DNA from: Stenopsyche tienmushanensis
Taxonomy: Eukaryota; Arthropoda; Insecta; Trichoptera; Stenopsychidae
Direction: 5' to 3'
DNA: 64,000 nt
Assembly: GCA_008973525.1 (NCBI GenBank)
Contig: WACJ01000296.1
Location: forward strand, 310,001-374,000
Made by a program: the position numbers and the translations under genes. The notes beneath the pieces were generated by a model. It was not told the DNA's origin. It was given only the letters and a program-made list of their open reading frames with translations, and searched no databases. Below, one piece after another: positions 48,030-59,750 of the stretch; the first letter of the stretch is position 1; each line of letters begins with the position of its first letter.

Positions 48030-48225
48030 ATTACCCGGCATACGTTGCAATGCCACGTCTCGCATAACAAATTGCATACACAAACATTATTATAAATATG
48101 TCTATGTTGTTCACGCGAGTGTAAACAATAAGTTGACAAAGTTGTATTGCAATCGGATGAACGGTGTGGCAGCGCGTTACATACGAACAAACAGAGATTA
48201 ATTTTTATATGTTAAATGACTGTGA
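48030..48225 (+). repeat. Interspersed repeat D copy nested in a DNA transposon
   Basis: Contains attacccggcatacgttgca at its head and ttgcaatcggatgaacggtg, gtggcagcgcgttacatacg at its tail, like 31420-31730. Confidence 0.55.
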
Positions 48226-48369
48226 AAATACATGCCTCTTCATCTTTCATCAATTTAAATGGATGTTTAAATAGTAAAACCTTCAAGCATTATAAAGATT
48301 TAGACATCCATTTGACACGGTGACAACTAGCAGGCTTCCTTAATTAAACTCCTTTTTCAGAAACTCCTC

Positions 48370-48600
48370 CTAAGTAAATGATGGGTAATTTTTTCCCAGT
48401 TCTTCTTAAACCCTTTAAATCATTGGACATTAGGAGTATTAGACTGACCGAGCAATTGACTCATTACAGCTTTTAATATAATTTCCATAATATGATGGCG
48501 ACAAACCAAGCAAAGCATATCTTTTTCCATTTTCTGCTCCAGAAAAACCCAAGCTCTATTTCTCAAGCCGGTGTTTACAGCCGTAGTGTTAAAATATAAA
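48370..48600 (-). pseudogene. Degraded transposase-like segment (CRHH motif)
   Basis: Minus-strand frame: NTTAVNTGLRNRAWVFLEQK, then DMLCLVCRHHIMEIILKAVM, then a stop at 48422-48424, then FKGFKKNWEKI and another stop. The pattern of an NTG loop, then C-R-H-H and an FK-x-F-x3-W block recalls uncharacterised transposase-like proteins widespread in aphids and cnidarians (recollection, not a search). It sits inside matching terminal repeats, supporting a transposon origin. Confidence 0.5.
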
Positions 48601-48983
48601 CGTAATACTTTACCAATAGAAGATATCTTTGGCTGATGCAGATAAATTGAAACAAGTACGTATAATTAAGAAAAAAAAACGTGCGTGTTCTTGCTAATGA
48701 CTGAGGTGCGGGGCAGGGCTCAACCTCAATGCATACCCACAGGAAAGAATTAGGAAGGAGGGAAGAAGACGAGGGTTGATTGTAGTGAAGTATTGAGTCT
48801 TTCTGCATGCTATTCCACTTCAAAAAAGATAAATAAGCATACCAGAACCAATAAGCCAGATTCATAGTTAAACCTCTAAAACCTCTTATAAAATTAATTC
48901 AAAATATACATGGTAATTTTTTTAGGGTAGAGAATTATATGACGGGTTGACCCCGTCGGGGGTAAAAAATAAGGACCACCCTA

Positions 48984-50593
48984 AACAAGAGTCTACCAAT
49001 TTTTTATATAGGATATAAAAGACGAATAACATTAATTACTTTAACGATTCAACTCCACGAATTAACCTAAATAGGGTTGAAAACACCCCATTCGTAAGAG
49101 ATTAAATGTAATATGATGAAAATTGCATGCGAAAGTACCTTCTCATATTTACACACTATGAATCAATCTTCTATATCATATTTACACATTATTATATATT
49201 AATAAAAAACATTTACAGCGTAAGTTTAAAAAAGTATCTGTTATATATCCGTGTTCTTCGTGATTTATATTTTCGTTGAAATAATTAAAAATATAATAAA
49301 ATATATTACAAATGATTCTCAATTAATGGTATTAGTTGCATACAAATCAATGAAAAAGAATAAAAATACTGACTCGCCTCGCTATTCGTTATTAAGTAAT
49401 TTCACCAATATGCAAGTTCGGCATCCATATAAAAACTAGGGATATGTAATTTTACATTATGAAATTTAAGGTGTTATTTTTAAATTTATATCAATCTATG
49501 TAATGTACAATCTTTGATGAAATATCCAAGTATCATTAATTTACCTAAAGAATTCATTTTATCTTTAATATAATTGTATGATTTGATATATAAGTAATTA
49601 AATAGGCCAAATTAGTCTTAGTGGATGTTCACATTCATTTGAATATACTTAAACATTTAATAATACATATAAAATTGTGGCATTTTGTAACAAAGTATAA
49701 TCGTATTTAAATTAATGATTTCACATTAAATTTCAGTCTTGTTTCAATAGAAACATTTTAGGGCTCAATCAACTCTGTACCAAGGCTTTTAATATGCAAT
49801 CATCTCAGCAAATTCATAAAGATCTATTGTGTGCTTTTGATCGTAGATAGCGAAGAAAGCCAATACAATTTTTCTTTTACCAATCAAACGCATCAACAAA
49901 ATTGTAAAAATATACATAACTGGCACTAATCATTCAAATTAATATTTGAGAACATTTACATAACTGACAAACTTAGCTTTAGTAATTTAAATTCTTTACT
50001 AAATATTCTTCCTATACACATCAAATTTTAAATACAAAATTTACAGAAACATAAATGTTACCTACTCTTGTCTTTTACATCAATAGGTTTTTGTAAAATA
50101 AATTCTATATTTTATTTAAAACATCAATATTACATCTATTATTCAAGTTAACGTATTTTACTAAAATGCAAAATCAACAAATTGCTCAATACCGAAGAAC
50201 AATGCTGTATCAAAGCATGATATGAAATTATTGGGTTTAAATACGAGTGTCAATTTCAATTACAATACACATAATGATCTTTCATTTCAATAGAAACTAA
50301 TGAATCAAGCACCAATAGAAGAAAAAGAGAAATTATAAAAAATACTTTATTTTCAGAACAAATAGACGTACCCTTGAAATTGTATACGTACGCTAATTAT
50401 TTTGGCATATGTAATCATAATCACATTGAAAGAAAAGATAGCATTCGAAATACATAATTTGAAAAAACATAATCGTCAAAAGCCATGTCTAATAGGGCAC
50501 AATCATTCCTCACACCTATGGCAACTTTTTGTTCACATATCACACTAAATAAATATGGAAAGCATCTAATTAAAAAAAAAATACATTTTACTA
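48984..50593. other. AT-rich sequence, probable 3' UTR/downstream region of the galactosyltransferase
   Basis: No repeat or gene recognised. It contains several minus-strand AATAAA matches, the nearest to the stop codon at 50346-50351. Confidence 0.45.
50346..50351 (-). terminator. Candidate polyadenylation signal for the galactosyltransferase
   Basis: An AATAAA on the minus strand lies about 245 nt after the stop codon. Many other AATAAA matches occur in the AT-rich sequence down to 45020, so the true 3' end may be further downstream. Confidence 0.35.
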
Positions 50594-51721
50594 TCACTTG
50601 CACTTAGTTTTCCCATCGAGAAGTTTCTTCCAAAGGTCAAACTGTTCACTAAACTTCACCATATGGATACTGATCGCCTTTTGAACGGTACAGGCGTTCA
50701 TTGCCACGCGTTTGTTCAAAAACTCTGCCGCGTGAGAGCGTTTAATTTGAAGCTTCTGCGCAACCACCCCCGTGGTGAAAACGTCTTCGAGTTTTAAATA
50801 AGTTTGTTCTAGTGATACTTTATATATACTTTCCGCTAATGAAGCTGCCATCAAATATGCAGGACCGGTGGTAAAATCGGGGAAAACGGGAGCTTTATAT
50901 TGGCTGCTTGAAACATAATACTTTGATTTTGGATTTCTAATGGGCTTCCATCTCTTCGCGAGACGTCCAAAGATAATCTTTTTATCATTCGCGTGTCGAT
51001 CAATAAAAGTCAATAGTTTAGGTACGTTTATAAACATATCGTCGTCCGTTTTCAGCACAAACTTTGCTTTGGGACAATAATCTGAAACCCATTCCATCAT
51101 TGACACGGTTTTTAGTGTCAAGTTATTATAGCTATCGACGAATCTTCCTCTTATTAAGTCTTCGTACAGTGATCCTTCACTCGTCAGATTAGCTTCCAAT
51201 TTGGCATCTTCGGTAGTGCCTAGCAAAAAAGCGATTGAAACATCTTTCCGGTTAGAAAAATGACCCCAAGTTTGCCGTATTGCCATGCGTGCATCAAGAT
51301 GTGATGGTGCGGACATGATCAAAATTAATAAACGTAAAGGCGAACCAAGATCAGAACAAATATCGGGTCTGGGTACTGTATGGCCTGCAGTGTACAAAAC
51401 CCTCGTCTTAACACCTTTACTTAGATCCGGCTGAGTTTTTGTGGTAATATTCACTACAGTGGTTGGTATAACTGTTCCTGATGAACTCGGAAGACTAGAC
51501 GCGGCTGACACGACAATCGAAACGCTGGGTGCACTGGTGTTTGACGCTTGTTTGGATGATTCTGGTTCTGGAAGTGACGTGGCATTTTTGTCCATAACAA
51601 AAAATGCCGTGGAAACATGTTGTCGTATCGGAGGTCCTGGGCTCGAATAATATGTTGTACATGCGTAAATAGTGAGACTTAATGCACCCACAGCAAGAAG
51701 ATGAATCTTACGAAGTGCCAT
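50594..51721 (-). CDS. Beta-1,3-galactosyltransferase (GT31), B3GALT1/5-like
   Basis: Golgi type II membrane glycosyltransferase that should transfer galactose, or a related sugar, from a UDP-sugar in beta-1,3 linkage to a glycan acceptor; the acceptor is not predictable. The 375-residue single-exon protein has a short basic N-terminus and one hydrophobic anchor (about residues 7-21). A Ser/Thr-rich, glycosylatable stem runs to about residue 115, followed by the GT31 catalytic domain. Family motifs are visible in order: RLLILIMSAPSHLDAR with IRQTWG, FLLGTT, EDLIRGRFVDSYNNLTLKT, KTDDDMFINV (the metal-binding DxD), a PVFPDFTTGPAYLM strand corresponding to the YP.Y..G.GY motif, and EDVFTTGVV. 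The length is normal for the family. The start ATG follows a spliced 5' leader. The gene is convergent with the Dscam-like gene; no functional link is implied. It could also be an N-acetylglucosaminyl- or N-acetylgalactosaminyl-transferase of the same fold. Confidence 0.93.
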   Translation of the reverse strand: MALRKIHLLAVGALSLTIYACTTYYSSPGPPIRQHVSTAFFVMDKNATSLPEPESSKQASNTSAPSVSIVVSAASSLPSSSGTVIPTTVVNITTKTQPDLSKGVKTRVLYTAGHTVPRPDICSDLGSPLRLLILIMSAPSHLDARMAIRQTWGHFSNRKDVSIAFLLGTTEDAKLEANLTSEGSLYEDLIRGRFVDSYNNLTLKTVSMMEWVSDYCPKAKFVLKTDDDMFINVPKLLTFIDRHANDKKIIFGRLAKRWKPIRNPKSKYYVSSSQYKAPVFPDFTTGPAYLMAASLAESIYKVSLEQTYLKLEDVFTTGVVAQKLQIKRSHAAEFLNKRVAMNACTVQKAISIHMVKFSEQFDLWKKLLDGKTKCK

Positions 51722-51766
51722 GACTGATTATCGGTACGTCTTCATTTCAGTCAGTCTTGACCTCAC
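51722..51766 (-). other. 5' UTR end of the galactosyltransferase exon with splice acceptor
   Basis: On the minus strand an AT-rich, pyrimidine-containing tract ends in gaatttcag directly before 51766, giving 45 nt of leader before the ATG. This looks like a 3' splice site, so at least one non-coding first exon should lie at higher coordinates. I could not identify it. Confidence 0.5.
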
Positions 51767-54349
51767 CTGAAATTCAAAATTCAATAAATTAATGTAAAAT
51801 TAATAGTAACAAAAATAAATCAATCAATTCTTTACTACGTAATTTGTTCCAATTGAAATAAGATAAATGTATTCACTATACAAAATATGACATAAGATAT
51901 GCAAAAAACTACTTTTTGCCGAGATGTTTACAATTACTCTTCATTAGTAATACTCATCAATGTATTTTACATATAAATAATGTTACAAATTGGAAACTAT
52001 TCACGAAGAACTATGCCATAAGATGAACGTTATAAATCAACTCATTCCTATGAAGTATGAATTGAAAAAATAAATTGAAAATGACTTGGAGAGAAAAGAA
52101 ATATATCGGCACTTTCAAAATTTAAGCGTGGAAAATTTAAAAAAATAGCTTCCTATTTTTCCAAAAATAAAACTTATTTCATAATAGACATTTTAAATTT
52201 GTTGAAATATTGTAACTAATATCATTGTGACTCAAATATATGGCACGCTTCAACTAATAGATATTATCGTTGCACAATGTTTGGATGAAAAAGGTTTCAA
52301 TATAGTGAATATTTAAGGAATGAATAAGGAAAAATGTCTTCAACAATGACTTAAAAGAGGATAAATTCTCAAATATTGGTGATACAAAGAGAAATTTAGT
52401 GAATTCTAAAATATAATTTAGTTTATTCCAAAGCCAAAAATATCAATTTCCTTATTACACATTGTTTTACAAGTCATTTTCAATAAATATATTACTGATC
52501 AAAGATAATTTTGTATCTATTATAGTTAGTTATTGTTTGAATTATATTTGGTACCTTATTATACCTAAGCAACTCACGAATGATTGAATCATTCTTATTA
52601 GCGAGTAAATAATCATGATTCACGAGGTTCATAGAAGTAAAAAACGACGGCAAAAAAGTTAATTCGTCCTCGACCTGCCATAATCCTGGCTTCATCAAGG
52701 CACATTAGGCATAGCCAACGTGTATAAATGAACATAATTTATGTTATAACTATTGAAGAAACAATATTACATAAAAATATATAGCCTTGACTATACGTAT
52801 TTGTAAAAAATGCTCATCTAAAAGCATTTTTGCGGCCGATCATTCAGAATTCTAATCAATTGTACAATTTTCAATTTACATTATCAGTCAACTGATATCC
52901 ATGTAACATGTATTGATTGATCAAAACCATGTGTGATAATATTTAATGAATCAACTGAACAACAGTTTATCATGAAGAAAATCAAAATATGTTAATCAAA
53001 TTTTTACACTTCCTTAATAAAATAAAAGTTGTACATTTACATAATCACTTCATCATATCAAGAAGATCTTAATTATTTGCAGGTAATAAATTCAATTTTA
53101 AAAAAATCATCTTGGATACCTATCCTAATATGTGTACGACAACGAAACGACATCAAAAATTATTCCTCCTTCACATACATTTTCCTGTATATATTCCAAT
53201 CCATAGCAATGAGGAATATGTATATTAAAAGATATCAGATCATGGTTCTAAATTTCTAAATTTAAAAGCCAACGCCAGATTTGTCGTTAAATTTGTATTC
53301 AAGCATCTGAAAAACACAATTTATAAAATAATCTCTCTTGAAAACATCTCATTAATCATATATTTATTTAGCTTTAAATTTAAATTAAATTCGTATATAA
53401 TATAATATAATCTAAGAGCTCCTGAGCTGATTTTCCGACCCTTGGACAAAGATATTATTGTCGTCCAAGACACATTTAACGATATTAACTTATGAAATAA
53501 TTTCTAGTAAAATTCATCGACGATCACGTGGCAAGATCTACGGATGAAGGCCACCATGGAACAATATCAAGATAGACGAAATCAAATAAAAACGCACAGC
53601 GCACGATGGATGAGACCAGCTCAACATACAAATGAATGAAAACAAGTCGGAGATGGCTTTGTCCCGCATTGAACTCTTTCGAGCTGATGATGACGATGAC
53701 CCCATACATTTTCCTACATAAAATTATCTTAAATATTGACTCTAGCATGTAACACATCGTGTCGGTTTCGTTTTTTCTCTCAAAGTGCGTGCACATCATC
53801 TTAGCAGCGTTTAGCTCGGCAAATGTATTTTTATTTCAATGCCAGTGCACTGAATAAAAAATATATTTCTAAAAGCGAGTATTTGGAACGGACTATAATA
53901 CAACCATTTGGATGGATCACGAACACCAAAATACCATCGATTGAGACGAAAACATCACCCGAATGGACATCCAAAATTGAAGAAAGACGATCTTCACATT
54001 ATTATATTTATTTTATACCGACGTGAAGAAATCACTTTGTTCGGATCGAATTCCCAAACGTAGATACAAGTCGATAAGTAGCAGAAATGTATTTATTTTT
54101 GCTTCAGCAAATGGGTTTATATTATATTAGACCACCATCGGCAAACGTAACTTTGAAAAACTTTCAGTTTTGTTCAGAATTTTTAACTGAAGATTCATTC
54201 TAACCTGAAGTTGTATCAAAATTTTAACATTGGAAAAATTATATATATAACAGTTTTTTTCACCTATCCACACAATAACCCATCTTTGATGCGAGCATGT
54301 CTGACTTAAATACACCGATAAACTGGTAAGTTGCAGTTGTTCGATCACA
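51767..54349. other. Upstream region of the galactosyltransferase
   Basis: AT-rich up to about 53500, then less AT-rich at 53540-53830. That part could contain a non-coding first exon or regulatory DNA for the minus-strand gene, but I see no decisive splice donor or promoter. No repeats recognised. Confidence 0.35.
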
Positions 54350-54710
54350 CCGTTACTCGACATTTCCCTGGTCACGTCCCTAGACAAAGAAATCCAACGG
54401 TGTCAGGTCTGAAGACCATGTGAGCCATGGAATATGGCACGTCCCCAGACAAAGAAATCCAGTGGTGTCAGGTCGGGAGATCCTCCTACTGGCTACGGAA
54501 TAGATCACGTCTCCAGACAAAGAAATCCAATGGTGTCAGGTCAGGTAACCATGCGAGCCATGGAATAGGGCACATCCCCAGACAGAGAAATCCAGTGGTT
54601 TCAGGTCTGAAAACCGTACAAGCCACTATATAGGGCACATCCCAAGCAATGACATCCACTGGCGTCCGGTCTGGTGACCGTACGAGCCACGGAATAAAGA
54701 AAGAGAGACT
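54350..54710 (-). repeat. Minisatellite of about 65-bp units derived from a transposase segment
   Basis: Five imperfect tandem units, each starting cac[ga]tcc..agacaaagaaatcc and continuing ggtgtcaggtc and gagccatggaat, begin near 54373, 54438, 54506, 54571 and 54636. Read on the minus strand a unit encodes the DDE motif RSPDLTPLDFF. The unit length is not a multiple of three, so the array cannot be one open frame. Similar units occur singly or doubly at 960-1060 and, in the other orientation, at 32390-32460. Confidence 0.75.
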
Positions 54711-54973
54711 GCTATTTCAGTCAACTACAGTTTAAATAAGAAAAAGGTGTAGTGCATGCATTTAAAGAAAAGGTGGCCAATTTGAACAAAATTTGTTAAT
54801 AAATTTAATAAAAACATTTTAAACATAAAAGATATTTTCTTAGCCCTAAGCCCGACAAACTGGTAACTCTTCAAGTTTAATAATTTATTGAATGATTTGT
54901 ATGACTTGTAGCATATCGTTGGAAAGGATATAAACTAAAAAACTTTAAACTATAAACTTTAAGCTGTCACGAC
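54711..54973. mobile_element. Interior of the interrupted Tc1-like element
   Basis: Lies between the minisatellite and the nested hAT element and continues at 55658. No coding sequence recognised. Confidence 0.45.
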
Positions 54974-55649
54974 TAGGGAATCCAAACCCGGGATCCCGGA
55001 CAATTTTAGGTATTTGAGAATCCCGGGATAAGAAAACGTAATCCCGAAAATTTCGGGATTGAAATTTTTATCCAACAGAAATCGTACACCTCACCAACAC
55101 GATGAAGGCTACTAAATCGAGAATTGTTTGATTTCAAATTGTTATAGTAACCTTTCCCTACCGGTGATGTATTTACTACACCTCGACGAATAATGGGAAT
55201 ATTGATATGAAATATAATAGATACGGGATTCAGAATTTTTGTATTCCTCTGTAATATAATTACGAATCACATCAAAGTATTACAGTATATAAGTATTCAT
55301 CTGCAGGGACGGAAATAAATAATTTGTCGGGAAATCGGGAATTTTGCGAGTTTTAGTCCGAGTCTCGCAGAAAAGAATTTTATCAGTCACATTGATGGTG
55401 TTATACGAAAATGGGGGCTCACGCGGTCATCAACTCGAAGTAGCATTTAAATATCTGATGACGATATCCCCAACGAGTGTGGATATATTGAACAAGTGGA
55501 CTTATTAGTAATTTTTGATCAAATTTATCAATGTAATTTCTTAAAATATTGAAAATCCCAATCCCGTGATCCCGGGACTGGTCTCGGGATTGTCTAATGA
55601 AATCCCGAAATCCCGGGATCGAAATTTTGGCTCGGGATTGGATTCCCTA
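54974..55649. mobile_element. Complete non-autonomous hAT element with 8-bp target duplication
   Basis: A 676-bp element with terminal inverted repeats TAGGGAATCC and GGATTCCCTA. Subterminal repeats of cccgggatcccgg type occur at both ends. The octamer gtcacgac is directly duplicated at 54966-54973 and 55650-55657, diagnostic for hAT. No transposase. Partial copies lie at 1221-1789 and 37226-37659. Confidence 0.9.
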
Positions 55650-55810
55650 GTCACGACCACAGATAAAAAGTTATGACGATTTAAAGGTGAAATTTTAGAT
55701 ATTTTTTCAAAATGTTGAAAATAAATCTATTTCGAAAACCCTGATACTTAGGATATAGGATCTATATTTAAAATGCACCAAAAGACCCAACTAACCACAA
55801 GAAAATTGTC
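55650..55810 (+). mobile_element. Right end of the Tc1-like element interrupted by hAT
   Basis: Contains ttttcaaaatgttgaaaata, ctgatacttaggatatagga and the decayed terminus towards 55795, matching 1150-1220 plus 1790-1830, and 32740-32850. Confidence 0.6.
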
Positions 55811-55865
55811 GGTCCATGTGCAAAACACATGTTTTAAAAAATACATACGTGATCGCCGGTCACAA

Positions 55866-55932
55866 CTCCTGTGGGTTTGAACCCAAGACTATTGAGCTGT
55901 GAGTCCGATAGCTTAACCACAGGTCGACCCAT
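55866..55932 (-). pseudogene. tRNA-like sequence (tRNA pseudogene or SINE head)
   Basis: On the minus strand, cctgtggttaagctatcgga resembles an internal A box and D arm, ctcacagctcaat an anticodon region, and tgggttcaaaccca a perfect T-arm hairpin with a B box. The acceptor ends do not pair convincingly, so it is not an intact tRNA gene; a tRNA-derived SINE head is equally possible. Confidence 0.5.
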
Positions 55933-57942
55933 AGGTAGAAATATCAATGTAAGCGAATTTAATGCTCATTTGAGCGAATAAATGCTTTTCTATCGATAAT
56001 TTACAACATTGTACCGGCCTTATAAAATCGGACATTTCATATGAAAACGTCTCATTTGTGTGTTGCAGTCGAGATTAATGAACGATTTCGTCTTTGAGAC
56101 TTCTTATAATTAATATATTTGATGGCTGGCTAATGGCAATCTTCTTTGGTAGCCTAATATGTATTGCATGACAAGTGCTATCAAAGAGGAAAGTAGTTGT
56201 TTAATTTAGTCGAATTTCGAAAACGATCGTTACGCACGGAAAAATTGCATTCAGATCTCTCCCGCCTTGAAGATCTTCTTCTTCTTAATTACCCTGGCGT
56301 TGTAGTAATCTTGCTGTCACCATATAAAATAATTAGAAAGCTATTTTGTAAGAGGCCCACGTGTGAGAGTACATTCATCGCAACTGCCACATGTCTTGCG
56401 TGCAATATAATTGTAGAAAAACGCAGAAGAAATTACGGCCCCTATAATTTGGTTGCGTAAAACAATTACATAGTCTGTCTGTGGAGCCATCCATTTGTTG
56501 TCCAGACACAAACATCGCCCAGGGCGAACATCTCGGAATTCTCCACGTGTATCAACTTGAAATCGATCACGGTCAAGTGCTTGAAAAAAGGCTCAAATGT
56601 AACAGAAGATGGCTACAAATCACATAATTCATAGTTACGTTTACTATCATTACGTGAGAATAGAAATCACACTCTGGAATTACATAAGCCGCGATACTAC
56701 CAAGATCTTGACATATCACCGAACTTCCGACAAAAAACACGTTAGCATTCGATTTTAATATCAGATCTTCGATAAAACAGCAATTCAACGAATCACAGTT
56801 TTTTTTCTCCTATCGCATCAATCTGCATTATAATAGTATTGATATTCGCACGCGTCAATTTGATGAAATTCTACAAGTTTTATAATCCAAGCATACCATT
56901 GAAAGTCAACAGAATAAAATTTGACAGAATTGAATAACCAAAGAACGATTCATTTGGCGAAGACATGCAAGGAAAGTACAATAGCACAGGAAGAAAAAAA
57001 TAACACGTATACAAGGCATCCTGTTGCTTTTCCTGTACAAAAATGGTTCACCAATTTAGTATTGCAACGAAATATATATTTTTGGCACAGTTGCACTGAA
57101 TGATCATATATATTATAGCAGTTGTACGATTTTCCGTTTAATAAGAGTGAAAACCCTAATATGCTTCCAAAGATCAAACAACGATTTTTCTACGCAATGA
57201 AAGAATTTTGGGTTAAAGAAATAGTGTTCTTAAAATATTTTTTAAAAAATGCATTCAGACAAAAAACCGCGTGACTGTATGGTCACGCTCAACACTACCT
57301 GTAGGCGTATACTTTAAATATGCAGAGGCAAATTAACAATCAACGTCATTTTTACAAAGTATAAGGTATACATTGCCATCCATAAATCCAATAATTTGTT
57401 TCAATTCTGCTAAGGCTACAAAGCAGTTTGCACTCTTACACGACTTGAAATTGATCGAAAACCTTCAATTTTTAACTTAAACAATCACAATTCATCGGAG
57501 AAAAAATATTTTGAAGCAAAACCGATTGCTACTGCTTGAAATCTCTACAATCACTATTATTTATGCTCATAGGCCCTATCATACATATGATATAACAGAT
57601 ATCTAATTTTGACAATTCGTCGTTAGTGTGTTGTGCAACCAAAATTCTTGCTTTGGTGATATCTAACACTCATTGTCAAATGCGTTAGTTTGTACATACA
57701 TACATTCATCTTAAGGTGCCATAAATTTTATCAGACGTAGGTGACCTCAAAATAAGGCATTTGTCTAGGAATAAAGAATTTTCATATGGTGATATCTAAA
57801 CGCCTTCCACGTATATTATAGATAGATTAGAACAGAATTATTTGAATATAAATTTTATTGCAAATTAATCATCCATAGGCCCTGCCCAACTTACTTTAAA
57901 TGCTAGAATTTTTCTACTAAATAAAATGAAAAATTTCATATC
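55933..57942. other. Unannotated intergenic sequence
   Basis: No gene or repeat recognised. An 87-codon frame at 56197-56460 and smaller ones have no identifiable domain. Confidence 0.4.
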
Positions 57943-58080
57943 ATTATTAGTCGATAAGTTTGGATTAACGATCTATACAATCGTACGATGTACGCAAGGT
58001 ACTCTCTCTGTCTCTGTTTCTCTCCCAACTCAAGGTGCAAGACACTCGCCATTTCTGTCCGGGTGGGTGTTCACCGGGTG
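57943..58080 (-). repeat. Interspersed repeat A, copy 3
   Basis: Shares ttagtcgataagtttgg, cgatctatacaatcgtacga, tgtacgcaaggtactctctc and gtgcaagacactc with the inverse of 61610-61765. Confidence 0.65.
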
Positions 58081-58760
58081 TCCGGGGGACTCCACGATGC
58101 CCACCCATAAAACCCCAGAGAGAGAGCCAACCCTACGCCTGTGGGCAACGGTTGAACCCCTTGGGTAATTGTGTGGAGTAGAGGATCGCGAAAGTAGCCT
58201 TGTCGGTGTGCTCATCAAACGCAGCTGGGATATCCCAGCTAATATGAGTTGGGTACGTAGGTCACCCTGTGCTGTGCACCCATAAAGGGATGTGTGGAAC
58301 AGCCGATTACAATAGTTGGTGGAGACTGTGTCAAAGGCTCACCACTATCCTCAACAGCCTAGGCATACAAGGGAGAATAGTTTTAGGCTGTTTGAACGGC
58401 GACTCGTCTCCATGGCTAGGTACTACAAATGACCGAACCGATTCGAGTACCAAGGGGAAGGAGTGGCTCTTGCAGTCCGTCATCTGCTGCAGCTCCCTTC
58501 AAACTGAGGTTGGACTCGTGGTGGCAGTGAACCCGCGGTAGTATTCCCTTGAATTCAGCTTTAACCTCTTTCTTCCCTCCTCCATCACACCTTCGGGTGC
58601 ACGTAGTCTGAAGCTGGTCTTGCGTGGTGACGCGGAGCTAAAGGGGTGGGCGCCTGGACGCTCTGCGCGTAGCGTTTCTCGTGGGACCAAAAGATCAGTG
58701 GAAGACACCCTCTGTGTGGCTAGTCCGGGGTAACCCGGAATCGCACATTAATGATCCCCA
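58081..58760. repeat. GC-rich block, probably retroelement-derived
   Basis: About 680 bp, far richer in GC than its surroundings, with no long open frame on either strand and no protein domain I recognise. Its composition is like the R1-clade fragment at 35.2-36.1 kb, so a 5' UTR or ORF1 segment of a non-LTR element is possible, but this is inference only. Confidence 0.3.
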
Positions 58761-59509
58761 ATCCGTCTTTGTGTTCAAATCTTCTCTTCATCTTCAAATA
58801 TTATATTTAGAGTTTCAGCTATCCATTGAAGGCTTAACCGTCGATCCGAGTTCAAATAATCATGCATACACGTCACAATTCTGTCTGTTCAGGGGGTTGA
58901 TGCATGTCAACTGCAGGGTTCGTCGATGATCTCTTCTTAGCCCACCTCAAACAACTTATGCCATCGGAGAACTTGTGATATGTACAAAAAAAATTCTTAA
59001 AGGCGGTGGCGGACTTTCCAAATTTAACGCAACATTTGATAGCGATCCATAGAACTTACACCCTGACTCTCAGATAGCTCAGAGGCGACTTTTAAAGGGT
59101 GCGTTTTAAAGCTAACACTTCCCTTAATCTAATCCAGTATATTAGAATGCGCTGCGGTGTGTGATTGCACCTGGAGAAAGTTAAACGCATTACTTTTTGG
59201 ACGCACCTGTATTACGATCACGCATAATGTTATCAATCCACTATTGTTATAATAGGTAATCAGCCGTCTATTATAATCAATATCGGTTATTGTTATCGAT
59301 TGTAATGTATCATTATTTTTAAATTGCAAATACATTTCTTAACATAATTATCTCTCAGATAGGGGTCACTAAATTTTTTTTTAGTAAATACGCAAATATA
59401 TTTTATGATTAAATTTTTTTCAAGTTTAACTCATCATCAAGATCAATCGGAAGTAATTTAAATTGCAAAAAAAAATCACAGTGAATCAGTTTAATTTGAG
59501 TTGTAAGTC
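58761..59509. other. Unannotated sequence
   Basis: No gene or repeat recognised. Confidence 0.4.
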
Positions 59510-59750
59510 AGTTCTGAGCGATTCAGTCTTGGGATCCGACCGGTCGTCTTGGCCGCGGGAAGACCTGCTCTTCTAGCCGGTTTCTCTAATCTGATTTTTT
59601 TGTCGTATGAATAAAAACCTGGGACGAGAAGTCGTATTTGCTTTATCTCATCTCCGATAGGAAACAAACACACATAGGTCGTTACATATAAGGCGAATCG
59701 TCCATCGTTAGCTTCGTCCTTAGCTGGCTTCTTCTTCGGGGAGGTCATGT
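59510..59750. repeat. Interspersed repeat C, copy 2
   Basis: Matches 31890-32160 in the same orientation (cgtcttggccgcgggaagac; gtcgtatttgctttatctca). The minus strand has an 85-codon frame ending in RRAGLPAAKTTGRIPR, similar to copy 1; it could be an old coding segment of the element. Confidence 0.5.

Larger units (their letters stand above)
47457..48983. mobile_element. DNA transposon with TAGGGTGGTCC termini, superfamily unassigned
   Basis: The left end tagggtggtccttctaccct and right end aaggaccaccctaaac (inverted) bound 1527 bp. The interior holds a degraded transposase segment on the minus strand (48370-48600) and a nested copy of repeat D (48030-48225). I cannot see a convincing target duplication. 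Confidence 0.6.
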
